A stretch of 64,000 nucleotides of DNA from Clostridium sp. OM02-18AC (GTDB lineage Bacteria; Bacillota; Clostridia; Lachnospirales; Lachnospiraceae): assembly GCF_003481825.1 (NCBI RefSeq), contig NZ_QULW01000020.1, positions 4,792 to 68,791 of the forward strand, written 5' to 3'. A program made the position numbers and the translations under genes. The notes beneath the pieces were generated by a model that was not told the origin of the DNA, did no database searches, and saw only the letters and a list, made by a program, of their open reading frames with translations. Shown in pieces: positions 50,321 through 59,451 of this stretch; position 1 is the first letter of the stretch; the number at the start of each line of letters is the position of its first letter.

Positions 50321-51970
50321 ATGCGTAAACATACAAAAGCAGGACTTGCCCTGCTTGTGGCCGGCATGATGATGGCCGGATCTGTTACCAGCGCTTTTGC
50401 GGAAACAGATGCCACAGCAGCGACAAGCGGCGTGATTGACACTACCAAAAAGACCGAAGTGTCCGGTCCGGGGAGCACCGCAGCTTCCCCGGAAAACACA
50501 TCCGGCGGTCATACTTTTTCCACCGAAGCTCCGGGATCTGGTGCTTCCCAGACTCAGGTTTCCGGCAGTTCTGAGGCACCTTCCCAGACTGAGAATGCAC
50601 AGACCTCCGCACCGGAAACCAGTGCAGCTGCCGACAATTCCCAGGATGCCACAAGCGGCCAGACCAACGCCCTGACCCAGGATCAGGCAAACCAGCTGGA
50701 ATCCGAGCAGGCTGCTGCAGAAGCAGAAGCAGCTGCAAATCATACCAGTCCGCTGTCTGTTCCGCTGCGCCAGCCGCGTCTGACCACCGCAATCTTATAC
50801 AACGACAGCAAAAACTGGTCCGGCGCTTTCTTAAATGACCAGCAGATTTCCACCGAGAGCGCAGGTTTCACCGCCATCTGTACTTATCTGGAGAACATTT
50901 TCGGCGATGTCCGCTACCGCACCTACAACTCCACCACCGGATGGACCGGATGGGCAGTCGGCGGTCAGCAGACCTCCTTTGACGGCAATGCCTGGTATCC
51001 GGTTGAAGCGATCCAGTACCGCTTCGCAGGTCCGGTCAACGACCAGTACGACATTTATTACTGCGCAACCTTGAGCGACGGCACTGAGACCGGCTGGGGC
51101 AAAAACGGAGAAACCGTTGGTACCATGAACACCGGACTCCATTTAACCGGCTTCCGTCTGGCTTACTTCGCAAAGAACACCGACAGTGGCTTAAATACCT
51201 CCAATCACCTGGTATCCGCCCACGCAGACGGCATCCAGTATGTAGACGGTCAGATGCGCTACATCCATGGCAACGGCGACAATTACACCGGCTGGGGCTG
51301 GCTTGGCAATGACCGCTACTACTTCAAGGACTCCGTTCCGGTAACCGGCTGGCAGTACATCGACGGTCTGAAGTATTACTTCGGGGAAGACGGCAAGATG
51401 TGGAGTGATGTCGAATCCCTCCTTGGCAGCAACGGTCCGTACCTGATCAAGATCAACAAAGAATTAAACTGCATGACCATCTACGCACAGGATGGCGGAA
51501 ATGGTTATATCATCCCGGTAAAATCTTTCCTGACCTCCGTAGGTGATGATACTCCGGTTGGAACTTTTAAAACTCCGGAAAAATACCGCTGGAGACTCAT
51601 GATCCACGATGTCTACACCCAGTATGCAACCCGTCTTGGTGCCGGACTCCCGATCCTGATCCACTCCATCATCTACGATGCTGCAAACCCGATGACCGTA
51701 TGGGCAAGCACCTACAACAACATGGGAATCGCCCGTTCCGCAGGCTGTATCCGCCTGATCAGCGGCGATGCAAAGTGGGTTTACGATCACTGTGCACTGG
51801 GAACCACCGTTCAGGTTTACAACTCTTCCGTTGTTGGACCGTTTGAGCGCCCGACGATCGCATACGAGATTCCATTCGAGCAGACTTGGGATCCGTCCGA
51901 TCCGAATGTCACCCAGGATATGATCAATGCAGAAACTGCTCGCATCCTCGCAAAGTTCCAAAATCAGTAA
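50321..51970 (+). CDS. secreted L,D-transpeptidase with ChW and wall-binding repeats
   Basis: 549 residues from the ATG at 50321, with AGGAGG nine bases ahead. Order: signal peptide (to about 28, SAFAE), a Ser/Thr/Gln/Ala-rich linker (to about 145), two ChW-like repeats (around 195-285; GWTGWAVGGQQTSFDGNAW and GTETGWGKNGETVGTMNTG), an aromatic wall-binding repeat (DNYTGWGWLGNDRYYFKD, GLKYYFGEDGKMW), then a YkuD domain (from about 385) with SAGCIRL, catalytic Cys476. It would form 3-3 cross-links in peptidoglycan or attach proteins to it. Transcribed away from the polysaccharide operon and closed by a strong terminator. Confidence 0.9.
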   Translation: MRKHTKAGLALLVAGMMMAGSVTSAFAETDATAATSGVIDTTKKTEVSGPGSTAASPENTSGGHTFSTEAPGSGASQTQVSGSSEAPSQTENAQTSAPETSAAADNSQDATSGQTNALTQDQANQLESEQAAAEAEAAANHTSPLSVPLRQPRLTTAILYNDSKNWSGAFLNDQQISTESAGFTAICTYLENIFGDVRYRTYNSTTGWTGWAVGGQQTSFDGNAWYPVEAIQYRFAGPVNDQYDIYYCATLSDGTETGWGKNGETVGTMNTGLHLTGFRLAYFAKNTDSGLNTSNHLVSAHADGIQYVDGQMRYIHGNGDNYTGWGWLGNDRYYFKDSVPVTGWQYIDGLKYYFGEDGKMWSDVESLLGSNGPYLIKINKELNCMTIYAQDGGNGYIIPVKSFLTSVGDDTPVGTFKTPEKYRWRLMIHDVYTQYATRLGAGLPILIHSIIYDAANPMTVWASTYNNMGIARSAGCIRLISGDAKWVYDHCALGTTVQVYNSSVVGPFERPTIAYEIPFEQTWDPSDPNVTQDMINAETARILAKFQNQ

Positions 51971-52011
51971 TTGGACTGCTGCACATTCGTAATTCATTCA
52001 TAAGCATTAAA

Positions 52012-52050
52012 AAAGCCCGGAACGGCCGCTTCGCGGCTGTCCCGGGCTTT
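52012..52050 (+). terminator. terminator of the L,D-transpeptidase gene
   Basis: AAAGCCCGG/CCGGGCTTT outer stem with an inner CGGCCGC-TTCG-CGGCTG stem and UUCG tetraloop; 42 bases past the stop. Confidence 0.85.
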
Positions 52051-52105
52051 GCTGTATCGCATAGTAACACGATTCCGTAACCCATCTGCCTGATAAGGAG
52101 TTTCT

Positions 52106-53431
52106 ATGACTGACCAAAAAACATTCCGCCTCCAGACCAAATTCACCCGATGCCTCTTCTGGGGCATCCTCTCCGTCTGTGCCCTGGTATTTCTGATCTG
52201 GTGCGACAAAAAAGCCTACGGCATTCTCCGTCCAAACCACGTTCTCCCGTTTTGGGTTCTTGCGCTTTCTTCCCTGTTTCTTCATCTGAGAGACAGAAAA
52301 ACATCCGTCAGCACAGCCATCGGCTTTACCGCCGCCACCCCGGCCTACGACATCCGCTTCGACTATATCCGCCTGTTTGCGGTTTTCTCCGTTCTCATGA
52401 TCCACTGCATCGACATTGCCCTGCCGGTGCTTTCCATGGAGGTCAATGAAGAAACTACCGCCTTGATCCAGGAAGTTCCACCGCTTCTTTTGAAGACTGC
52501 AGCCGTCCTTCGTACCTGCTTCTATCTGGGCAACACCTGCTTTCTCATGCTGACCGGTGCCCTGCTGTTTGGCCGCGGAACCAAAGAAGGGATCGGAGCC
52601 TTCTACCAAAGGCGCTTCTCCAAAGTCGTGCTCACATCTGTCATTTACTTTTTCTTTTATATATGGCAGAACGGAAGACTGCATCCGGTGTGCGCAGCCA
52701 CCGTCAAAGATGCCTTTTACCGGATCCTGACCGGTTCCATCCAGGAAGACTGCCCGTTTTTGTGGCTGGTCTACATGACCATCTCCATCTATATAGCAGT
52801 ACCCTTTCTCCGCTACATGTTTGAATCCATGACCTACCGCACCCTTACTGCTTTATCCGGTCTCATCCTGCTGTGTTCCTTTCTTCGGACCTACACCACC
52901 ATGACCGCGGACCTGCTGCCCTTTTTCGCCCAGTGGATCGGCATCGCCATGATCGGCTACTGGGTATCCCGCCCGGAGACAAGAACCTACGACCGTTGGA
53001 TCTGGATTGCTGCCCTGCTGTCCTTTTTGAAAGTGGTCCTGTCCGTGAACCCTTATGTGTACTGGCAAACTTATGTCAACTACTACGTTCACATGGCTCC
53101 ACTCTCCATTTTCATGGCCTGCGGCATCTTCGCCCTCGCCCTGCACAAAAAGCCGGCACAAAAGTATTTCTGGGATTCCCTGGTCATGATGTTCGGAAAA
53201 CACAGTTTCACGATCCTGTTGCTGCACTGGTGGGTACTCTACCATATCGTCATCTACACCCTGAACCTGGACATCACCTGGAAGCAGCCTCTGGTTTTCG
53301 CAGGAACCGTCATTTTCGTCATCCTTGCTTCCTTTGCATATGGGTTCCTCATCGACCAGACGGTGGTGTATACGATCCGCGCTTTTTATGAGTGGATGGT
53401 CAAACAACTCCATCGTATCTATCAAAGATAA
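52106..53431 (+). CDS. acyltransferase-3 family membrane protein
   Basis: 441 residues with about eleven spans, longer than the one at 37779. An N-terminal two-span extension precedes the family core: FDYIRLFAVFSVLMIHCID (conserved Arg and His), GNTCFLMLTGALLFGRG and FYQRRFSKVVLTSVIYFFFY. The C-terminal FTILLLHWWVLYHI segment fits as well. It probably acylates a surface sugar, perhaps the product of the neighbouring cluster. Ribosome site AAGGAG close to the ATG. Confidence 0.88.
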   Translation: MTDQKTFRLQTKFTRCLFWGILSVCALVFLIWCDKKAYGILRPNHVLPFWVLALSSLFLHLRDRKTSVSTAIGFTAATPAYDIRFDYIRLFAVFSVLMIHCIDIALPVLSMEVNEETTALIQEVPPLLLKTAAVLRTCFYLGNTCFLMLTGALLFGRGTKEGIGAFYQRRFSKVVLTSVIYFFFYIWQNGRLHPVCAATVKDAFYRILTGSIQEDCPFLWLVYMTISIYIAVPFLRYMFESMTYRTLTALSGLILLCSFLRTYTTMTADLLPFFAQWIGIAMIGYWVSRPETRTYDRWIWIAALLSFLKVVLSVNPYVYWQTYVNYYVHMAPLSIFMACGIFALALHKKPAQKYFWDSLVMMFGKHSFTILLLHWWVLYHIVIYTLNLDITWKQPLVFAGTVIFVILASFAYGFLIDQTVVYTIRAFYEWMVKQLHRIYQR

Positions 53432-53459
53432 CTTATTATTGAGAAAGTGGGTTTCTTAT

Positions 53460-54371
53460 ATGAATTTAAAATCACTGCGCTATATTATCACTATTGCAGA
53501 AGAACAAAACTTGACGAAAGCCTCAAAACGCCTCTTTGTTTCCCAATCCACACTGAGTTTGTTTTTACGGAAATTAGAAGAAGAATTGGGTCTTTCTCTT
53601 TTTGAACGTTCCAAAAACAAACTAACTATCACGCCAGCCGGAAGATTATATGCCGAGACTGCCCGTGAACTTCTTCACATGGAAGAAAAACTGTATGAGA
53701 AACTAAATCTCAATAAAAAATCACAGACTTTAAATATTGGCATTTCTTCTCTTATGGTAATGTCTGTTTTTTCACAGACCATTTCTGAATTCACCAGGCA
53801 GTTTCCAAACTTTACTGTAAATGTCACAGAAGGGCGTGCTGTTGCTCTCATGGAGCTACTATATCAGGACAAGCTAGATGTAATCATCATTGGAAGACCA
53901 GAAATTGTGAAAGATGAGCGCTGTCATACAGAGGTATGGAAACGCGAAAAAGTGTTTCTCCTAATTCCACCAAAACATCCTCATGCCGATGTTGCATCTT
54001 CCACCAATTATGATGATCCTCCTGTCGCTGACATGTCTCTTTTTGCCAATGAAACTTTTGCCCTTACTCCTCGAAACACCTGTGATTATCAAATTGCTGA
54101 CAAAATTTTTAAAGATTACAATATGAATGCTTCTATAACCTGGGAAATGAACAACACACAAACCCTATGCAACATGGTTCTGGATGGCATCTGTCTTTCC
54201 GCAATCCCATCTTATTGTATTCCACGGGATAAAGGGCTTCTGGTTTGTCAGCCTCCCCATGCCTATTATCGGTATATGCTTTGCATGAAGCGAAAAGGTC
54301 ACACAGCCTCTTCCGAAGAAGAGCAACTGCTGCAGATGGTTTATAATAATTATATACACTATTATGACTAA
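53460..54371 (+). CDS. LysR-family transcriptional regulator
   Basis: 303 residues from the ATG at 53460; the frame is open further up into the acyltransferase gene, but the conserved LysR start is MNLKSLRYIITIAEEQNLTK. Winged helix: ASKRLFVSQSTLSLFLRKLE. The effector domain follows (VTEGRAVALMELLYQDKLDV). It is paralogous to the regulator at 62681-63634 (shared LSLFLxxLExELG, SEGRA/TEGRA and a YYRY segment near the end), and the two flank the peptide operon. The gene is more A+T-rich than everything to its left. Confidence 0.9.
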   Translation: MNLKSLRYIITIAEEQNLTKASKRLFVSQSTLSLFLRKLEEELGLSLFERSKNKLTITPAGRLYAETARELLHMEEKLYEKLNLNKKSQTLNIGISSLMVMSVFSQTISEFTRQFPNFTVNVTEGRAVALMELLYQDKLDVIIIGRPEIVKDERCHTEVWKREKVFLLIPPKHPHADVASSTNYDDPPVADMSLFANETFALTPRNTCDYQIADKIFKDYNMNASITWEMNNTQTLCNMVLDGICLSAIPSYCIPRDKGLLVCQPPHAYYRYMLCMKRKGHTASSEEEQLLQMVYNNYIHYYD

Positions 54372-54406
54372 TCCGAATTTTCTGAAGAAATTTTATGCAA
54401 CAAATA

Positions 54407-54450
54407 CAGGCACAAAAACTTCTGTAAACTACAAGTTTCTGTGCCTGCAT
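54407..54450. terminator. bidirectional terminator between the LysR gene and the pepD-like gene
   Basis: CAGGCACAxAAACTT/AAGTTTxTGTGCCTG stem of about fifteen pairs (54407-54421 with 54433-54447), with short T-rich tails on both sides. Confidence 0.65.
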
Positions 54451-54464
54451 TTATTATCGTTTAT

Positions 54465-55922
54465 TTATGCTTTTGTAAGATTTGTCAAGGTTTCTCGAAT
54501 CAACATATATACCTTTTCAAATGTATCCATATACAATCTTTCTTTCGGTGTATGATAATCCACATAAGTAGCTGCCGTCGTCACCATATCCAATTCCGGA
54601 ATTTTTTCTTTTAATACAACACAATCATTTCCTCCATGGCTGATGTTTACCTTGGGTTCTTTTCCAAAAAGCTTTTTGTAAGTTTCAATCATCACATCGC
54701 GAATCTCAGATTTTTTAGACCATTGCCACCCCCGGTTCAGATTCACGTATTCTATAGCAAATCCCCAATGCTTCATAAAAGTCTGCATTTCTTCATTCAG
54801 GGCTTCTCCGTTTTCCATTTCCTCAGTGGAAATAACAGAAAAAACGCGAATTCCATCCGATTCCGTGTAAATTTTCTTCATAATAACAGAACAGCTTACT
54901 TCGTCCACGCGACAAAGCTTTCTATTTCTTGCACCATAAGGCATCAAATAGATTGCCTCAATCAGACGATCACTTTCTTCTTTCTTCAACATATCTCCAA
55001 CCGGTTCTTCTCGTTCTATTCGGACCCGGATATCTGGATCTGCATCTTCGTGTTCTATTCGGATAAGTTTCTGCTGCTCTTCTATAATACGAAACATCAG
55101 GGACTCTTCTCCATTTGCCAACACAATATGGCTGTCACAACTTTCTGGTATACTTTTTCCAACTTTATCCATAGATACCACACGTACATCCATCACTTTA
55201 TTCAGATAATGTAGTAAACGTGCTGTCATTTTAATAGCACAGATTCGCTCCTGCGGAATCCCTGCTCCCTGATCTCCGCCCTTGAGACCGTCTACTACCA
55301 GGTGATATGCTATGCCATGAACAGCTTCACGATGAGTTGGATAAAAAGAAGTCATTTCAAATTTTGTTGAAGTTCCCATGCGAAAGACACCTTCAGAGCC
55401 AGCATCCAAGCCAATTACTTTCCGCGATTGAATAAGAGATGCATCAAAATGCTTTGCACCAAGTAATCCCACTTCTTCCTGTACAGTAAACAAACACTCC
55501 AGTGGAGGCGCTATCAATTTTTCATCGGTGAGCAATGTCAGCATTAACGCGACAGCACAACCATTATCTGCCCCAAGAGTCGTATGGTTTGCATGAAGAA
55601 TATTTCCCTCTTCAATCAATTCAATCGGATCCGTATCAAAGTTATGTTTGGAATCTTCCGTTTTCTCTCCAACAATATCCAAATGACCTTCCAAAAGCAC
55701 AGACGGTAAATGCTCATAGCCCTTACTTCCTGGGCGTCTCACAAGTACATTATGAATATCATCCTCGTAATACCACAAACCATGTTCCTTTGCAACACGA
55801 ACTACATAGGCAGCTGCCGCAGCTTCATGATAGGAAACTCTAGGAATACTTGAAATATCTTCAAAATAATGATACAACACAGCAGGTTTTCTATCCTGAA
55901 TCACATAATTTTTCTTTTTCAC
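54465..55922 (-). CDS. pepD: PepD-like Xaa-His dipeptidase (M20)
   Basis: 485 residues, the usual length. It cuts dipeptides, classically aminoacyl-histidine, in the cytosol. Metal-site motifs: VLLEGHLDIVGEK, HTTLGADNGCAVA, FTVQEEVGLLGA, GLDAGSEG and the final VDYHTPKERLYMDTFEK. Lid domain around 200-390. It is last in the six-gene island operon, 10 bases after the M20 amidohydrolase, and would finish breakdown of the imported substrate. Confidence 0.9.
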   Translation of the reverse strand: MKKKNYVIQDRKPAVLYHYFEDISSIPRVSYHEAAAAAYVVRVAKEHGLWYYEDDIHNVLVRRPGSKGYEHLPSVLLEGHLDIVGEKTEDSKHNFDTDPIELIEEGNILHANHTTLGADNGCAVALMLTLLTDEKLIAPPLECLFTVQEEVGLLGAKHFDASLIQSRKVIGLDAGSEGVFRMGTSTKFEMTSFYPTHREAVHGIAYHLVVDGLKGGDQGAGIPQERICAIKMTARLLHYLNKVMDVRVVSMDKVGKSIPESCDSHIVLANGEESLMFRIIEEQQKLIRIEHEDADPDIRVRIEREEPVGDMLKKEESDRLIEAIYLMPYGARNRKLCRVDEVSCSVIMKKIYTESDGIRVFSVISTEEMENGEALNEEMQTFMKHWGFAIEYVNLNRGWQWSKKSEIRDVMIETYKKLFGKEPKVNISHGGNDCVVLKEKIPELDMVTTAATYVDYHTPKERLYMDTFEKVYMLIRETLTNLTKA

Positions 55923-55932
55923 GTTGCACTCC

Positions 55933-57117
55933 TTACTCCATGCTGTTAAGAAATGCCAATGCAGAAGCTACCTCTGCTGCCGCTCCGGCCTTCATGGCAT
56001 TTTCATCCCAGTTATAGGTTGGCTGATGATTTTTTGATGGCGTCTTTTCTCCCGGATATGCTCCGCCTACCCATAGATAGCCTCCTGGAATACCTGTTGT
56101 CAAATATGCACTAAAATCTTCTGATCCTGGTCTGCACTGATCTGCTTCCAGGACTTTATCCGCGCCAAGCACTTTTTTAATAGCCTCTTCAAATAGTTCC
56201 ATTAACGCTGGATTATTATCTACAGTTTCACAAACTTCCTCATATTCCATTTCGTAAGTAGTTCCAACGGCATCACAGACCCCCTTACATACTTCGTGAA
56301 GTCCATCTATCACTCGCTGTCTCACTTCTGGCTTCAGAGTTCTTACCGTACCGATCAGCTCTGCATATTCTGGAATAATGTTCTCTTTACTTCCACCATG
56401 AATCGCGCCAACAGTTACAGTTGCAACGTCTTGCGGATTTACTTTTCTCGCCACAATCATCTGAATATCTGTAACAATCTTACAAGCTGCCAAAATCGTA
56501 TCTGTGCATTCATGTGGCTTACAACCATGCCCTCCATGTCCATGTACCTTAATCCGGAAGCTGTCTGATGCCAGATACGCAGAACCTTTTCGAATTGTAA
56601 TGGTACCAGCTTCCCAAAACATCATATGTGCAGCCATAATAGCATCTGGTCTCGGATTTTCTAACACTCCATCCCTTACCATAGCATAGGCTCCTCTTCC
56701 GCCTTCTTCTGCCGGTTGGAAAATAAATTTAATCGTACCATGTATTTCATCTTTATGCTTTGTTAAAACAGATGCAGCCGCCATTAACATTGCCGTGTGC
56801 CCATCATGTCCACATGCATGCATAATCCCCGGTGTTTCTGATGAATAAGAAAGACCAGTTGCCTCCTGGATGGGCAAAGCATCCATATCTGCTCTTATGG
56901 CAAGCACTTTCCCCGGTTTTCCGCCCTTCAGTAAGGCAACCACGCCCATTTTTCCTACATGTTCTGTTACTTCTAGTCCAAGATTTTTTAAATGAGATGC
57001 AACAATTCCTGCTGTTCGTTCCAGATTGTATCCCAATTCTGGATGACGATGAAAATCTTCTCTCCATTCCCGCATCTGTTCATACATTTCATCTACTTCT
57101 TTTTTAATATCAAACAT
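55933..57117 (-). CDS. M20 amidohydrolase (HipO/IAA-amino-acid hydrolase type)
   Basis: 394 residues from the ATG at 57117 (AAAGGAG six bases ahead); the longer open frame upstream runs into the permease gene. Metal ligands: MHACGHDGHTAM, FQPAEEGGRGA, AAHMMFWEAG and the C-terminal RPGSEDFSAYL. Family members hydrolyse N-acyl amino acids or aminoacyl conjugates. In this operon it probably releases an amino acid or dipeptide from the imported compound before PepD acts. Confidence 0.92.
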   Translation of the reverse strand: MFDIKKEVDEMYEQMREWREDFHRHPELGYNLERTAGIVASHLKNLGLEVTEHVGKMGVVALLKGGKPGKVLAIRADMDALPIQEATGLSYSSETPGIMHACGHDGHTAMLMAAASVLTKHKDEIHGTIKFIFQPAEEGGRGAYAMVRDGVLENPRPDAIMAAHMMFWEAGTITIRKGSAYLASDSFRIKVHGHGGHGCKPHECTDTILAACKIVTDIQMIVARKVNPQDVATVTVGAIHGGSKENIIPEYAELIGTVRTLKPEVRQRVIDGLHEVCKGVCDAVGTTYEMEYEEVCETVDNNPALMELFEEAIKKVLGADKVLEADQCRPGSEDFSAYLTTGIPGGYLWVGGAYPGEKTPSKNHQPTYNWDENAMKAGAAAEVASALAFLNSME

Positions 57118-57160
57118 ACTGCGCTCCTTTCCGAAAACATCTTTTCTTTCAATGTTGATG

Positions 57161-58411
57161 CTATGCCTTTGCTGTTTTTCTTTTTCCTCTTCCCGAAATA
57201 TGAAGTACCAGAGACAGCGTAATAACACCATAGGAAATCGCCTCACGGAAATACTCTCCATAAGCAGCATCATTCAACAATGCTTTTCCTGCAAGCGGCG
57301 CAATTACGAATAATGTATGGAACAAGATAATTCCAATAATCCCCTGCTTCACAGTTGCTTTTTTTGTGGATGCTCCACCAACCAGAATTGCAGCAACTGC
57401 GAACAAGCCAACCTTCTCATGACTGGAATAAGTCGTAAAGTTACCGATATTCTGAAGAAATATAATCTGCCCCCATGATGCCATGATAGTTGATAGAATA
57501 ATAGCAATAATTCTCGTTTTATCTACATCAATACCCGACGCTGCTGCTACTTTCATATTCATTCCAATTGCACGGAAATCCTGTCCCAGTTTTGTTTTCA
57601 AAATGGCATTGACTATCAATCCAAACAGAACCATTAAAATCAAAGGAACTACTGGAACACTAGTAAACTTCATAGCAAAAGCAACCTGTTTATTACATGT
57701 TCCAACAATCCAAAGAGCCAATACTGCCAATGCATAAACACCATACTCCCACAGCTTTTGCTTATAATTTGGAAGCTTTTCTCTGTAAGTCTTTATAATG
57801 CAAAATGCCAATACAGCAATTGCTATTATCACAATAGGAATGAAAAGTTGATCTAAACGCAGTTTCAATACATTATCCAAAGCATTCACTACAGAATCTT
57901 CCAATTTCAGCGTATCTTTAATACCAATACCGGTATAAATCATAATACGATCATCCGTCATAGGAATTAAAGTTCCGATTAATACTAAAAAAAACATCTG
58001 ATAAAGACCATTTGCGAAAAAACCTGTAATCATACCAGTAATCATTTCCTGGCCTTTTGTTTTGTTAAACAGCTTTCCAAGGAGCCATCCGAAAATAATG
58101 GAAAGTGGTGTACAGATTAGCACTGCCACAATAATTGCCAACAGTCCTTGTATTCTCCAATGCGTCACAAATATGTATCCTGCCTGCGCTGCCATTGCAC
58201 CAAGAACAATACCAAAATTCAGTCCAATACCTGCAATAACCGGAATAATCAAAGAGAAAACCAAACCAAAATTTCGAAATAATCTTGTTGCAACCTCAGA
58301 AAGGACATAGCTAAATGTTTGACCTGAGGCAATAAAACCACACACACAAAGTACGAGGAATACAAGCGTTACTATATTTTCTTTTACAATTCTTTTCATC
58401 TGTTCTTTCAT
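57161..58411 (-). CDS. ABC transporter permease (sugar/nucleoside/branched-chain type)
   Basis: 416 residues with about ten spans. The family segment is GQDFRAIGMNMKVAAASGID (EAA-like loop), followed by KTRIIAIILSTIMASWGQII and AAILVGGASTKKATVKQGII. Such permeases pair with a double-domain ATPase. It overlaps the other permease gene by four bases. The substrate is set by the DUF3798 binding protein and is unknown. Confidence 0.9.
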   Translation of the reverse strand: MKEQMKRIVKENIVTLVFLVLCVCGFIASGQTFSYVLSEVATRLFRNFGLVFSLIIPVIAGIGLNFGIVLGAMAAQAGYIFVTHWRIQGLLAIIVAVLICTPLSIIFGWLLGKLFNKTKGQEMITGMITGFFANGLYQMFFLVLIGTLIPMTDDRIMIYTGIGIKDTLKLEDSVVNALDNVLKLRLDQLFIPIVIIAIAVLAFCIIKTYREKLPNYKQKLWEYGVYALAVLALWIVGTCNKQVAFAMKFTSVPVVPLILMVLFGLIVNAILKTKLGQDFRAIGMNMKVAAASGIDVDKTRIIAIILSTIMASWGQIIFLQNIGNFTTYSSHEKVGLFAVAAILVGGASTKKATVKQGIIGIILFHTLFVIAPLAGKALLNDAAYGEYFREAISYGVITLSLVLHISGRGKRKTAKA

Positions 58412-59451
58412 CGAGATTCACCTGCTTTCGTAAGTGCATACAGAATGATGCCATTCTGAATAATAATTCTCACAATCTCCGATAAAGATCCCTCTGGCAT
58501 AATGACATTGGCAATCGGTAATGTAAACGTCATAATAGACTGATAAAGGATTGTTCCAAGAATGACGTTAAAAATACCTGCTCGATTCACGGTTGCTCCT
58601 CCAATCAAAATTGCAGCGACCGCAATAAATGCCATATTCAGTGGGGCCATATAATACTGGAAAAATCCATAACTTTGGGCATACACAATAATGCCAATAG
58701 CACCTAAAATTGTAGAAAGCATCATTCCAAGAATGCGCATTTTATCAACATTAATTCCAGTTGCACTTGCAAACGCAGGATTTGCCCCTGCCGTTTTCAT
58801 TATGATTCCAAGTTTGGACCGCATAAAAATCCACACAAGAAGACACATCAAACCAACAAACAAAAACAAGCCTGTGGGAAATACGAGTTCATCTGTAATC
58901 CGTATTTCTAAAAAATGATCTAATATCTTTTCATATTTTCCGGTTAAGGAAACGATAGAACGGACACCGTTTCCCTGTGGCCACCGTATTTCCGCATTCT
59001 TGATTGGGAATGCCATCCAGGCAATACACATAACAGCCACCGCCGTATAGCCAGAATACGTTGCTATCATCATCTCAGATCCCTTAATCTTATTGAGGAT
59101 CATGCCATAAAGAATACCAACCACAGCTGCAATTGGAATCGAAATAATCATTGCAGAAAATAATCCAGTCCAACCAGTTGCTCCTGCATCCAGACTGATT
59201 ACGCTTCCAACCAAACCACATAAAATTCCAAGCGGCAAAGCCATATTCATTTTTATACCAGATTCAATCGCAGGAACCATGGCAAGCACCAATATCATAT
59301 ACATTCCAATACGTCCAAATGCCTGGGTATAAAGCATCTCAATCTGAAGACCAAGTATTGGCATTGCAATGAGAATAACCACCAACAAACCAATAATAAT
59401 CAGTCTGGGAATTCCCAATGTATTTATAACTTTCTTTATACGTGCATTCAT
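58408..59451 (-). CDS. ABC transporter permease (sugar/nucleoside/branched-chain type)
   Basis: 347 residues with about nine spans. KLGIIMKTAGANPAFASATG is the coupling loop, then NVDKMRILGMMLSTILGAIG and AAILIGGATVNRAGIFNVILG, closely parallel to the partner permease, so the two form a heterodimer. It overlaps the ATPase gene and the second permease gene by four bases each. Confidence 0.9.
   Translation of the reverse strand: MNARIKKVINTLGIPRLIIIGLLVVILIAMPILGLQIEMLYTQAFGRIGMYMILVLAMVPAIESGIKMNMALPLGILCGLVGSVISLDAGATGWTGLFSAMIISIPIAAVVGILYGMILNKIKGSEMMIATYSGYTAVAVMCIAWMAFPIKNAEIRWPQGNGVRSIVSLTGKYEKILDHFLEIRITDELVFPTGLFLFVGLMCLLVWIFMRSKLGIIMKTAGANPAFASATGINVDKMRILGMMLSTILGAIGIIVYAQSYGFFQYYMAPLNMAFIAVAAILIGGATVNRAGIFNVILGTILYQSIMTFTLPIANVIMPEGSLSEIVRIIIQNGIILYALTKAGESR

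Noticed and set aside
50210..50743. 177-codon minus-strand frame over the transpeptidase start
   Set aside because: Shadow of the Ser/Thr-rich linker coding region, which yields long open antisense frames.
52007..52684. 225-codon minus-strand frame opposite the second acyltransferase
   Set aside because: Begins in a membrane-protein gene with clear family motifs and has no independent support.
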